A DNA stretch of 64,000 nucleotides from Corynebacterium guangdongense (GTDB lineage: Bacteria; Actinomycetota; Actinomycetes; Mycobacteriales; Mycobacteriaceae), in NCBI RefSeq assembly GCF_030408915.1, contig NZ_CP047654.1, forward strand, positions 496,001 through 560,000, read 5' to 3'. Every line of letters begins with the position of its first letter. Within the stretch, counting starts at the first letter, position 1. Below, piece after piece: positions 56,507-64,000 of the stretch. A program made the position numbers and the translations under genes. The notes beneath the pieces were generated by a model that worked only from the letters and a program-made list of their open reading frames with translations, made no database searches and was not told the DNA's origin.

Positions 56507-57844
56507 ATGCACCCACCCATGGCCTTTCAACCGTTGACCGTCGCCGAGATCATCGACACGATGGTCACCCCGCCGAACCCCTACCGCTGGGAAGCCTTCG
56601 ACGGTTCAGCCACCGGCCCCGAGGACGCGAAGTACACGGTGAAGATCACCAGCCCGGAGGGGCTGTCCTACATGGCGACCTCCCCGGGCGACCTCGGCCT
56701 GGCGCGCGCCTGGATGACCGGCGGCATCGTCGTCGAGGGCGAGCACCTGGCCTACCCCTACGGCATCTTCGACTCTCTGCGTGACCTCTACTCCCAGTTC
56801 CGCAAGCCGGGCCCCGGCGAGCTGGTCGAGATCTACCGTTCCCTGCGCACCATGGGCGCGCTCAAGGTGCAGCCGGTGCCGGAGATCGAGCGCCAGGGCT
56901 GGCTCGAGCGCACGCTTCGCGACGGCCTGACCCGCCACTCCAAACAGCGCGACGCCGACGTCATCTCCTCGCACTACGACGTCGGCAACGACTTCTACGA
57001 ACTCTTCCTGGGCAAGGAAATGACCTACACCTGCGCCTACTACCCGCACGAGGACGCCTCCCTGGACGAGGCGCAGGACAACAAGTTCCGCCTCGTCTTC
57101 GAGAAGCTGCGGCTCAAGGCCGGCGACCGTCACCTCGACCTCGGCTGTGGCTGGGGCGGCATGGTCCGCTACGCCGCCCGGCGCGGCGTGAAGTCCCTCG
57201 GCGTGACGCTGTCCAAGCAGCAGGCGGAGTGGGCGCAGGCCAAGATCAAGGAGGAGGGCCTCGAGGACCTGGCGGAGGTGCGGCACTGCGACGTCCGCGA
57301 CGTCACCGAATCCGGTTTCGACGGGATCTCCGCCATCGGCCTGCTCGAGCACATCGGCGTCGACAACTACGCCGAGTTCTTCACCACCTTCTCCGGCAAG
57401 CTGCGCGACGGCGGCCTGCTGCTCAACCACTGCATCACCAACTTCGACAACCACCGGTCGATGAAGGGCGGGTTCGTCGACCGCTACATCTTCCCGGACG
57501 GCGAACTCACCGGCTCCGGCACCGTCATCCGCGAGATGCAGGACAACGGCCTGGAGGTCCTCCACGAGGAGAACCTGCGCTTCGACTACGCCCGCACCCT
57601 GCGCGACTGGTGCCTCAACCTCCGGGAGAACTGGGAGGAGGCCGTCGAGCTGGTCGGCGAGGACACCGCCAAACTGTGGGGCATGTACATGGCCGGCTCC
57701 CAGTGGGGCTTCGAGAACAACGTGGTCCAGCTGCACCAGGTCCTCGGCATGAAGCTCGATGACCGGGGCGGCCGCGCCGGGGTGCCGGAGCGGCGCTGGT
57801 GGAACGACTCCCCGTGGGACGAGATCGAGAAGTACCACGCATAG
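56507..57844 (+). CDS. SAM-dependent fatty acid methyltransferase, CFA synthase family (TmsB/BfaB-type)
   Basis: A 445-residue cyclopropane-fatty-acid synthase family enzyme. SAM-binding motif LDLGCGWGGMVRYAARRG, then GVTLSKQQAEWAQ, and the active-site segments SSHYDVGNDFYELFLG and MTYTCAYY. It would transfer a methyl(ene) group to the double bond of oleoyl lipids. With the preceding FAD oxidoreductase this points to 10-methyl branched fatty acids. The start may be 56507 or the ATG at 56519 (MAFQPLTV). Confidence 0.82.
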   Translation: MHPPMAFQPLTVAEIIDTMVTPPNPYRWEAFDGSATGPEDAKYTVKITSPEGLSYMATSPGDLGLARAWMTGGIVVEGEHLAYPYGIFDSLRDLYSQFRKPGPGELVEIYRSLRTMGALKVQPVPEIERQGWLERTLRDGLTRHSKQRDADVISSHYDVGNDFYELFLGKEMTYTCAYYPHEDASLDEAQDNKFRLVFEKLRLKAGDRHLDLGCGWGGMVRYAARRGVKSLGVTLSKQQAEWAQAKIKEEGLEDLAEVRHCDVRDVTESGFDGISAIGLLEHIGVDNYAEFFTTFSGKLRDGGLLLNHCITNFDNHRSMKGGFVDRYIFPDGELTGSGTVIREMQDNGLEVLHEENLRFDYARTLRDWCLNLRENWEEAVELVGEDTAKLWGMYMAGSQWGFENNVVQLHQVLGMKLDDRGGRAGVPERRWWNDSPWDEIEKYHA

Positions 57845-57912
57845 ACGTCGTTTCCTCGCCGTTTTCCTCGCCGCCGGGGAACCTTCCGGGCGCCCCGGCC
57901 GTTTAGCCTGGT

Positions 57913-58356
57913 GTGGCACCAACGATGAGACAGATGGTCGCGGAACGCATCGAGCGTTTTGAGCACCGCTGGGAGGAACGCAAGAAGACGACCCGCCTCG
58001 GCTTCCTCATCCGCCCGGTCACCATCGTCGTCGGCGTCCTGGTGCTGGCCATCGGTATCATCACCATTCCGCTGCCTGGCCAGGGCTGGCTGACGACCTT
58101 CCTCGGCGTCGGCATCCTCTCCCTGGAGGTGGCGTGGGCCCGGGGCCTGCTGTCGTGGGGGGTGGGGGTCTACGACGACTTCTTCGCCTGGTACCGCCGC
58201 CAGTCCAGGGTGGTCCGCTGGTCGCTGGTGGTGGCAATGCTCCTCGTCATCTGGCTCATGTTCCTTGTGATGGGCTGGCTGTTCTGGGCGATGGGCGGCC
58301 TGACCTGGATCGACTTCTTCTACGGCGACTGGCTGGGGCTGGAGAAATTTAATTAG
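57913..58356 (+). CDS. Small membrane protein, TIGR02611 type
   Basis: A 147-residue protein: a basic helical start (MVAERIERFEHRWEERKKTTR), then two helices flanking IPLPGQGWLTTFLGVGILSLEV, and a further helix near the end. This matches the TIGR02611/PGPGW group, of unknown function. The start is GTG at 57913 or ATG at 57925; TAGCCT six bases before the GTG suggests a leaderless mRNA. It is the last high-GC gene before the island. Confidence 0.7.
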   Translation: MAPTMRQMVAERIERFEHRWEERKKTTRLGFLIRPVTIVVGVLVLAIGIITIPLPGQGWLTTFLGVGILSLEVAWARGLLSWGVGVYDDFFAWYRRQSRVVRWSLVVAMLLVIWLMFLVMGWLFWAMGGLTWIDFFYGDWLGLEKFN

Positions 58357-58620
58357 TTTGATGAATATAAAAATGTTGGAAGACTAAGGCGCGCCTATAC
58401 GTGGGAGCTGGTCAGTCGCTCAGGCGGAAATGTTGTCCACTGAGTTGGGGCTCTCGGATTAACATTCTGCGAACGAATTGCATATTCTCGAACGTGCGTT
58501 TCAAGTGGGATCTTCTCATTTGATTTGAACCTTAATGCAAATTTTAAGCATCTGCCGTCGAAATCTGCGGAAAGGATGCGCTTCGAGCTGAAGCTGATTG
58601 AAGGGTGGAATTAGTTCCCA
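58357..58620. other. AT-rich left edge of the defence island
   Basis: Base composition drops sharply right after the stop of the small membrane protein (TTTAATTAGTTTGATG). No gene is seen in these 264 bases. GGAATTAGTTCC just before the methyltransferase ATG is a small inverted repeat (GGAA/TTCC) that could be an operator. No integrase, direct repeat or tRNA-derived attachment site is visible. Confidence 0.5.
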
Positions 58621-59856
58621 ATGGAATCCCATGAAAGCACGGTTGAGGAATTGACTGCTTCAATGTACGAGGTGAGGGATATTAAGCCCTATACCCAAGT
58701 ATCGTCGATGAGGGATTCATACCGCTTAGCCGAAGTGCATTCTGGAATACTTTTTGACTTGGCAGAAGTCGCTCCGTTGGTCGGAATGTCAACGAGTTTT
58801 ATAAAAAGGGTTGTTGGTTCCCGCAGGCAGATCGGGTTAAAGGACGTACTCGAACTCTTGGAGCAAGATGCGTTCTCTGAGACGTTTCTTCCTCGCAGTA
58901 GGGTTCTTCCGTATCTTGTTGAGCAGAAGAATGTACTGTCAGCGCGATCCGACTTGAATGGTCTCCATGTAGGCGACGCTCTTTTGATGCTGGACAAACT
59001 GTCGTTTAACACAGTTCAGACCGTCGTAACTTCTCCTCCGTACTGGGCAATGCGTATTTACGAAGACATGGTTCCGACGAAATGGGCTGATGGGGAGATT
59101 TGTCCGTTTGGTTTTGAACAAACCCCTGAAGGCTATCTTCGGCACACCGCCGAAATTCTTTACAAGCTGTTGCCGGTGTTGAAGCCTGAAGCTTCAGTCT
59201 GGTGGAACCTCGGAGATACCTATTCTACGAGGACTCAGATTCGCGGTAATGCTGCAGAAGCGCTTCGTGCTATGCAAGGACGTGATGAAAAGAAGTGGCA
59301 CGATCATAAAGCCCGAAGATACTCTGCTGGACATGCATACTTAAAGGATGGGGAGCAGAGTTTGATTCCGTCGCGCATCGCTGAACGAGCATCGCGACTC
59401 GGCTATTTCGTGAAATCAATGATTACTTGGGTTAAGACTGCTTCGATGCCGGAGCCTCAACAGTCTCGGGTGAGTCGGAACATTGAAACTGTGATCCATT
59501 TGTCTGTTCAACGCACTCCCAAGTTTCATAAGAATGCGTACCATGATCTGCCTGTCGAACTAGGGGGCAAGACTGCTTCTGAACCTGGGAAGGTTTCTGA
59601 TTCATGGTTGCTCCCTACCAGTTCTGGACGGGGAGGCCATGGTGCCCAGTTCTCGCTGGCGCTACCAGGACGTTGTATCGGGTTATCAAGTGATGAGGGC
59701 GACCTGGTTTTAGATCCCTTCATGGGTTCTGGAACAACAGCAGTCTCTGCCGATAGGCTGAACAGGAGATGGCTGGGGTTTGAAACTTCAGAAACGTACG
59801 CCAAGATCGTGGCTAGTCGTTTAAGTGAGAGTCCTATCCCGTTGAGATTTGCCTAA
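58621..59856 (+). CDS. Beta-class DNA methyltransferase (N4-cytosine/N6-adenine type) with N-terminal HTH-like region
   Basis: A 411-residue DNA methyltransferase. Catalytic motif IV is TSPPYW (residues 137-142); SPPY is typical of N4-cytosine enzymes, although N6-adenine cannot be excluded. The SAM-binding motif I is at the C-terminus (DPFMGSGTT, 365-373), followed by GFETSETYA, so the order is beta-class. The first ~100 residues form an extension with a helix-turn-helix-like stretch (FDLAEVAPLVGMSTSFIKRV, 45-64). It lies in lower-GC DNA and overlaps the mcrC homologue tail to tail by 23 bases. It is probably the protective partner of the McrBC-like nuclease. Confidence 0.88.
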   Translation: MESHESTVEELTASMYEVRDIKPYTQVSSMRDSYRLAEVHSGILFDLAEVAPLVGMSTSFIKRVVGSRRQIGLKDVLELLEQDAFSETFLPRSRVLPYLVEQKNVLSARSDLNGLHVGDALLMLDKLSFNTVQTVVTSPPYWAMRIYEDMVPTKWADGEICPFGFEQTPEGYLRHTAEILYKLLPVLKPEASVWWNLGDTYSTRTQIRGNAAEALRAMQGRDEKKWHDHKARRYSAGHAYLKDGEQSLIPSRIAERASRLGYFVKSMITWVKTASMPEPQQSRVSRNIETVIHLSVQRTPKFHKNAYHDLPVELGGKTASEPGKVSDSWLLPTSSGRGGHGAQFSLALPGRCIGLSSDEGDLVLDPFMGSGTTAVSADRLNRRWLGFETSETYAKIVASRLSESPIPLRFA

Positions 59857-61060
59857 AATCAACGAATTGATCGAGGTTCTCCAAGCGTTGTTCAACCACG
59901 TCTAGGTCTGACAATGGAAGCTCAATGACGGTTACCGAAACGGGCCGTCCTCGAGTCGTAAGTGTGGTCTCAGGTTGAGGTGAGAGTGCATCGACTGCCG
60001 ACAATATGAATGTTTGCTTCATGTTGAATTGTTCTGCATAAACAATTACTTGGTAAAAATCCTCAGCGGTGGGAGATTTATGCTTTATATCTCCCAGGCC
60101 TGTCAGTTGATTTCCTTTCGCTACTAGCAGATCGGGTTCTAAAAAAATCTGATTGTTGGTGAACAGACTGGTGGTACCAGGCCTTGCTTTACTGAAGATA
60201 AAACCCTGCTTAACAAAAGATTCGGCAAGAATGTTTCGGGCATATGTCTCGAACAAAATGTCGCTATTTACGAGGAAGCCGTCTCCTGTAATGACACTCG
60301 CCCCAAGAGTCGTAAGACCGCTCTTGCTGAGGATGAGGATGGCGCTTTCAAGAGCGGATCGGTAGTAGCCTCGAGCTCCATAGTACTTTGCAGATCGTAG
60401 CTTTGATTCCACGGCGTGTAGATCCGCAAATGTCTGGGTTCTTCTAAAGAGAGGCAAAGCTGCTGACCATGATCTGAGAAGTGCGAGGTCCTCTTTCTCG
60501 AAGTTGTCGAGTGTTATCTGCTCGAGCGCGGCTCGGGAAGCCGCAACCAAAACTCGGTTCTCCGCATTGTTGTAGGAACGATATTGATTAGTTCCGTGGA
60601 ACGGCATCGGATCTAGAATGGCTGCGCGCATAGCTGCGTCGAACAGCCTGCTAGTTTGCGGACGAAACCGTGAGACGAGATTTCGATCTTGCCATGCGAA
60701 TTTTCTACCAGTGGTGCTAACTTGGCGCAGACGTTGTATAAACCCACGTACTAACAGCTGGTGGGGCGGAGTAGAGTCTCCAAGGCCAAAGTCGACAAGG
60801 TCCTCGACTGAGTAGTCCTGGATTCCGTTCGCGCGCAGGAACATTCGCAGAAAATTCACGTCGCCATACTTAGAGCCGATATTGAGTTGATCTCCGTTAG
60901 TCAACTCAACTGTGCCAATCCATCCGTCCACTTGGAGATGAAGCGCGCCGTTGTAGGAAAGCACTCGAATAATCCCGCTAGTGGAGTGAGGTAGCCATTT
61001 CGATGAGAACCCGTCTACTCGTGTAGTTGCGCGTTCTTGAATTTCCCACTTTCTACCCAT
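59834..61060 (-). CDS. mcrC: McrC-like restriction endonuclease subunit
   Basis: A 408-residue McrC-family protein. The N-terminal part is beta-rich; NNAENRVLVAAS (164-175) matches the conserved McrC linker. The C-terminal PD-(D/E)xK nuclease has EPDLLV (308-313) and GDIKHK (323-328), with DFYQVIVYAEQF after it. These residues suit a metal-dependent DNA nuclease. The ATG at 61060 overlaps the end of the mcrB homologue by eight bases with no clear ribosome binding site, so it is translated by coupling. Lower GC than the flanks. Confidence 0.82.
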   Translation of the reverse strand: MGRKWEIQERATTRVDGFSSKWLPHSTSGIIRVLSYNGALHLQVDGWIGTVELTNGDQLNIGSKYGDVNFLRMFLRANGIQDYSVEDLVDFGLGDSTPPHQLLVRGFIQRLRQVSTTGRKFAWQDRNLVSRFRPQTSRLFDAAMRAAILDPMPFHGTNQYRSYNNAENRVLVAASRAALEQITLDNFEKEDLALLRSWSAALPLFRRTQTFADLHAVESKLRSAKYYGARGYYRSALESAILILSKSGLTTLGASVITGDGFLVNSDILFETYARNILAESFVKQGFIFSKARPGTTSLFTNNQIFLEPDLLVAKGNQLTGLGDIKHKSPTAEDFYQVIVYAEQFNMKQTFILSAVDALSPQPETTLTTRGRPVSVTVIELPLSDLDVVEQRLENLDQFVDFRQISTG

Positions 61061-62555
61061 GGATCAGGATTTCGTCAAAGAGGGTGTCGATCTGAGCGAG
61101 GGTGTCTGGGGCGAAAGCTTCAAAGTGATTGGCGAGAACTGGACGAATCGCGCTTCGGTAGAAGCTGGCGGGGGCTTCCTCAGGTAGAAGGTCTGCGAAG
61201 TAGCCGTGGCCCAGCGGATAATGCTCTTGGACTGCAACGAAGAACTGCTTCCATTTGTTGGCTTGGGCGCTAGAGAATTCGGCTGCGTAGAGAATTTCTG
61301 AGAGGTCTTCGATCCTTGGGGGGAAGTAGACACTCCGGACCCGTCCGAACAATGCATCGTCGACATCTTCAGTAGATGCATCCAGAGTGTTCATAGTCAA
61401 AAAGATTCTTGTTTCAGGTGAAATGCTCAAAGTCGTGCCGTCCGCAAGTCGAACAGCATGTTCTGTGCCGCGATATTTGTCTTCAAGAAGGGAAAAAACC
61501 TCACCGAGCGCTTGAGAAATGCGCGTGCGATTAATCTCCTCGAGAATGATGAATTCATCATTCGAACGCAATGCGTCCAGAAGGGGGCCTGACGTCCACG
61601 TGATCTGACCGTTTTCGAGAGTCTGTCCAAGAATTAGGTTCGCGTAGGCCCAGCCATCGTGAATCTGAATCGTTTTAGCCAGATTGCCAGTTGCGTTCTT
61701 AATCGCACGAGTTTTTCCCGTCCGAGGCGGGCCGGTGAGAAGCAACGCGCCACGACCAGCCTCTAGAAGGTCATTTAACTGGCTTTCCGGGGGGACATTC
61801 AACCAGGAAGGGGCGTTGGAAACTGTCTGATTCATGGCTACTCTCTGTTTGTTTGCCTCAAGTGAGTCACTTATCTCAATTCGTGAGGGCGTTATATTCC
61901 AGACTTGTTTTGCGATGAGCTGGAGAGTCTCGTCACTCACCGGACCCGAGGTATCAGTTTCGATAGGTGGAGAGTCTTCGATGAAGACGTTTTCGCTCTC
62001 TGCCCGGGTCAAGTTCAATTCCGAAATCATCTGGTCGACTAAGTACTTTCCGGGATCTGCGCGGTCGGGGATTGCACTTTTCCTTCCGTACCAAATGGCC
62101 CAAGCCGTAATAGGAATTGCTACTCGAATGCCATCCTTGTTGGCAAAGCCATTCTCGTTGGTGCCCAACCCTTCGGGGTACGAGTGACGCAAACTAACGA
62201 TGAGCTTCTTGCTTCCAGCGTCTTCTCGTACGTCAAGCAAGTGAGAGAAGTCTTTGGTGCCTGTTCCTTCTTTCCATTGCCTGACATTCGTTTGAATCAC
62301 AGATCTGGAAGCGTCCGCGGCACGTTCTGAATACCGAGAAGTGTGTGCGATCGGAATGAAGAATTTCTCCGCCCCAATCGAGAACAGTCGCTCGAGATTC
62401 GGTGTGCTATTTGAAGTGTCAATTGCGACCGGACTGCCCTGGGAAAGACCCATGTGTTTGAGGGTCAGCCAGATAGGAAGAAAAGGACCAGCTCCGGTCA
62501 TCACTAAAGATTTGACTGCGTTCCTAATTGTATTGTCGTTTAAATACGTAACCAT
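61053..62555 (-). CDS. mcrB: McrB-like AAA+ GTPase/ATPase restriction subunit
   Basis: A 500-residue motor protein. The AAA+ domain (about 250-500) has Walker A GPPRTGKT (275-282), Walker B EFIILEEINR (334-343) and MNTLD (388-392), corresponding to the McrB hallmark MNTADR, with FGRVRSVYFPP supplying a likely arginine finger. Residues 1-240 do not match the modified-base binding domain of E. coli McrB by eye and should carry the DNA specificity; they are rich in polar residues and include RSVIQTNVRQWKEG and AWAIWYGRKS. AAGGA six bases before the ATG is a good ribosome binding site. It is the first gene of the mcrBC unit. Confidence 0.82.
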   Translation of the reverse strand: MVTYLNDNTIRNAVKSLVMTGAGPFLPIWLTLKHMGLSQGSPVAIDTSNSTPNLERLFSIGAEKFFIPIAHTSRYSERAADASRSVIQTNVRQWKEGTGTKDFSHLLDVREDAGSKKLIVSLRHSYPEGLGTNENGFANKDGIRVAIPITAWAIWYGRKSAIPDRADPGKYLVDQMISELNLTRAESENVFIEDSPPIETDTSGPVSDETLQLIAKQVWNITPSRIEISDSLEANKQRVAMNQTVSNAPSWLNVPPESQLNDLLEAGRGALLLTGPPRTGKTRAIKNATGNLAKTIQIHDGWAYANLILGQTLENGQITWTSGPLLDALRSNDEFIILEEINRTRISQALGEVFSLLEDKYRGTEHAVRLADGTTLSISPETRIFLTMNTLDASTEDVDDALFGRVRSVYFPPRIEDLSEILYAAEFSSAQANKWKQFFVAVQEHYPLGHGYFADLLPEEAPASFYRSAIRPVLANHFEAFAPDTLAQIDTLFDEILIHG

Positions 62556-62856
62556 CTATTTCCTTAAGTTCTCGCTGGACTTTGCGATTCTTCGCTCATC
62601 GTTCTGGACGAATATGTGCACAAACTCTTAAGTCGCTTCACCGAAGATGCGCGCTGCTTCAAACATTACTCGTTAGGAGACAGCGGTTTTGTTCTGCGCT
62701 GGACAGGGCCTAAACTTGTACCCCTGTGTGTTGGGTCCTGCGACAAGCATGCCCACCAGTCTCCCCGCCGGGTCTCCACCGGCCGCCGTCGGGGCAGCGC
62801 ACGGCGCAATCTTTCTGGCCGGCATCACCTCTAGACAGACCCTTAAGGAGTCATGC
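62556..62856 (+). promoter_or_regulatory. mcrB-rplM intergenic region with rplM promoter
   Basis: The left half is AT-rich and belongs to the island (mcrB promoter side). A candidate rplM promoter TTGTTC (62689-62694), 16-base spacer, TAAACT (62711-62716) lies where GC rises again. The leader of about 135 bases is GC-rich and could fold (CCGGCGGGG and CCACCGGCC-like segments). AAGGAG lies at 62845-62850. No gene is seen. Confidence 0.5.
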
Positions 62857-63300
62857 ATGTCTACTTACCACCCGAAGAGCGGTGACATTACCCGCAAGTG
62901 GTACGTCATCGACGCTACCGACGTGGTGCTCGGCAAGCTGGCTGCCGCTGCAGCCGACCTGCTGCGTGGCAAGCACAAGCCGCAGTTCGCACCGAACGTC
63001 GACACCGGTGACCACGTCATCGTCATCAACGCCGACAAGATCCACGTGTCCTCCAACAAGCGCGACCGCGAGATGCGCTACCGTCACTCCGGTTACCCGG
63101 GTGGTCTGAGCTCCATGACCCTGGGTCAGGCTCTTGACGCTCGTCCGGAGCGCGTCATCGAGGAAGCTATCACCGGCATGATGCCGCACAACAAGCTCTC
63201 CCGTCAGTCCGTCAAGAAGCTGCACGTCTTCGCCGGTGCCGAGCACCCGTACGCAGGCCAGCAGCCGGAGTCCTACGAGATCAAGCAGGTGACCCAGTAA
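62857..63300 (+). CDS. rplM: 50S ribosomal protein L13
   Basis: A 147-residue L13, an early assembly protein. Contains [22 protein letters not shown]-type start (segment [16 protein letters not shown]), [21 protein letters not shown] and [11 protein letters not shown]. The ATG at 62857 fits the family; the frame upstream does not. The stop overlaps the rpsI ATG (TAATG). Confidence 0.97.
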   Translation: MSTYHPKSGDITRKWYVIDATDVVLGKLAAAAADLLRGKHKPQFAPNVDTGDHVIVINADKIHVSSNKRDREMRYRHSGYPGGLSSMTLGQALDARPERVIEEAITGMMPHNKLSRQSVKKLHVFAGAEHPYAGQQPESYEIKQVTQ

Positions 63301-63863
63301 TGACTGAGCCGATCAACAACGAGAACCTCGAAGCCACCCAGGCCGAGGAGTCCACCGAGGCCACCGCCGAGGACATCGCTGCTGCTCAGGCTGCGACCGG
63401 CGATTTCGGCTACACCATCGGTGACGCCCTGGCCACCGAGTCCGACGAGGAGTTCGAGGAGGCTGCTCCGGTCCACGAGGGCCCGATCCAGACCGTCGGC
63501 CGTCGTAAGCGCGCCATCGCCCGCATCGTCCTGAAGCCGGGCTCCGGTGAGATCACCGTCAACGGCCGCTCCCTGGAGGACTATTTCCCGAACAGGCTGC
63601 ACCAGCAGGACATCAAGCTCCCGCTGACCCTGCTTGAGCGCGACGGCCAGTTCGACATCCAGGCCAACATCGGTGGCGGCGGCCCGACCGGCCAGTCCGG
63701 CGCCCTGCGTCTGGCTATCGCCCGCGCCCTGAACATCTACAACCCGGCTGACCGTGCCGCCCTCAAGAAGGCCGGTTACCTCACCCGTGACGCTCGTGCA
63801 GTCGAGCGCAAGAAGGCCGGTCTGCACAAGGCACGTCGTGCCCCGCAGTACTCCAAGCGTTAA
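63300..63863 (+). CDS. rpsI: 30S ribosomal protein S9 with acidic N-terminal extension
   Basis: A 187-residue S9. The core begins near residue 60 ([23 protein letters not shown]) and ends in the conserved QYSKR tail that touches the P-site tRNA. The first ~58 residues are an acidic Glu/Ala-rich extension, known from other corynebacterial and mycobacterial S9 proteins but absent in E. coli (130 residues). Confidence 0.97.
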   Translation: MTEPINNENLEATQAEESTEATAEDIAAAQAATGDFGYTIGDALATESDEEFEEAAPVHEGPIQTVGRRKRAIARIVLKPGSGEITVNGRSLEDYFPNRLHQQDIKLPLTLLERDGQFDIQANIGGGGPTGQSGALRLAIARALNIYNPADRAALKKAGYLTRDARAVERKKAGLHKARRAPQYSKR

Positions 63864-63882
63864 TCACTTTTCGCTTCGCCAG

Positions 63883-63922
63883 CGCCGTCTGTTCCCCGGA
63901 ACAGGCGGCGTTCGCCGTTTTC
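63883..63922 (+). terminator. rpsI terminator
   Basis: Arms CGCCGTCTGTTCC and GGAACAGGCGGCG (one mismatch) around CC, then TTCGCCGTTTTCC, 19 bases after rpsI. The last 78 bases of the window show no gene; a downstream gene may start beyond the edge. Confidence 0.8.
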
Positions 63923-64000
63923 CGGCAAAAATTCTCCGCCCCCAACGTTCAACACGCGCCGGCGTTCGAGACTCGCTGCAGGCGCTGACGGTCTTGATGT

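Noticed and set aside
58357-58620. An attachment site or insertion-sequence end at the left edge of the restriction island
   Set aside because: No matching direct repeat, tRNA fragment, inverted terminal repeat or transposase could be found by eye at either edge.

Overview
The window is high-GC actinobacterial DNA that fits a Corynebacterium. The str, S10, spc and alpha ribosomal operons lie in the usual order but are broken up by accessory genes in the corynebacterial way. fdhD and a DUF6457 gene sit between rplE and rpsH, and an ESX-4 type eccB sits between truA and rplM-rpsI. GTG starts and TAATG-type overlaps are common. No rRNA, tRNA, insertion sequence or CRISPR array was seen. The genus is inferred from gene content and order, not from a search.

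Layout. 1-10.3 kb: the end of rpoC, then a DUF1707 protein, an idonate/sorbitol-type dehydrogenase and an Nramp-like transporter on the minus strand, then rpsL-rpsG-fusA-tuf. 10.4-13.9 kb: an unknown gene facing a six-gene Asp23/Gls24-AmaP operon. 14.6-19.8 kb: the S10 operon, rpsJ to rpsQ. 19.8-26.3 kb: accessory genes comprising a truncated TadC, an orphan prepilin peptidase, a sortase with an adjacent candidate substrate, and two dynamin-like GTPases. 26.5-30.6 kb: nirBD, two small membrane proteins and a CMD-family protein. 31.0-32.3 kb: rplN-rplX-rplE. 32.5-37.6 kb: an FNT channel, an M20 amidohydrolase with an MFS transporter, fdhD and DUF6457. 38.1-43.7 kb: rpsH to rplO, then secY-adk-map. 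43.8-46.5 kb: an L,D-transpeptidase and a PoxB-type pyruvate:quinone oxidoreductase. 46.7-51.3 kb: infA, rpsM-rpsK-rpsD-rpoA-rplQ, truA. 51.4-58.4 kb: a large DUF6541 membrane protein, orphan eccB, a FAD oxidoreductase with a CFA-type methyltransferase, and a small membrane protein. 58.4-62.7 kb: a lower-GC island with a DNA methyltransferase converging on mcrC and mcrB homologues. 62.9-63.9 kb: rplM-rpsI.

How the genes fit together. Most of the window is the core translation, transcription and secretion block. The accessory genes add nitrite reduction with a possible nitrite/formate channel, formate dehydrogenase maturation, envelope stress and cell-wall functions, and probable 10-methyl branched fatty acid synthesis.

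The best candidate for an unusual system is the 58.4-62.7 kb cassette. McrBC enzymes normally cut modified DNA and need no methyltransferase. Here an McrBC-like pair overlaps tail to tail with a beta-class (SPPY) methyltransferase, which suggests an LlaJI-like restriction-modification system with its own sequence specificity. It occupies the truA-rplM interval where ESX-4 genes normally sit, and only eccB of that secretion system remains in the window.
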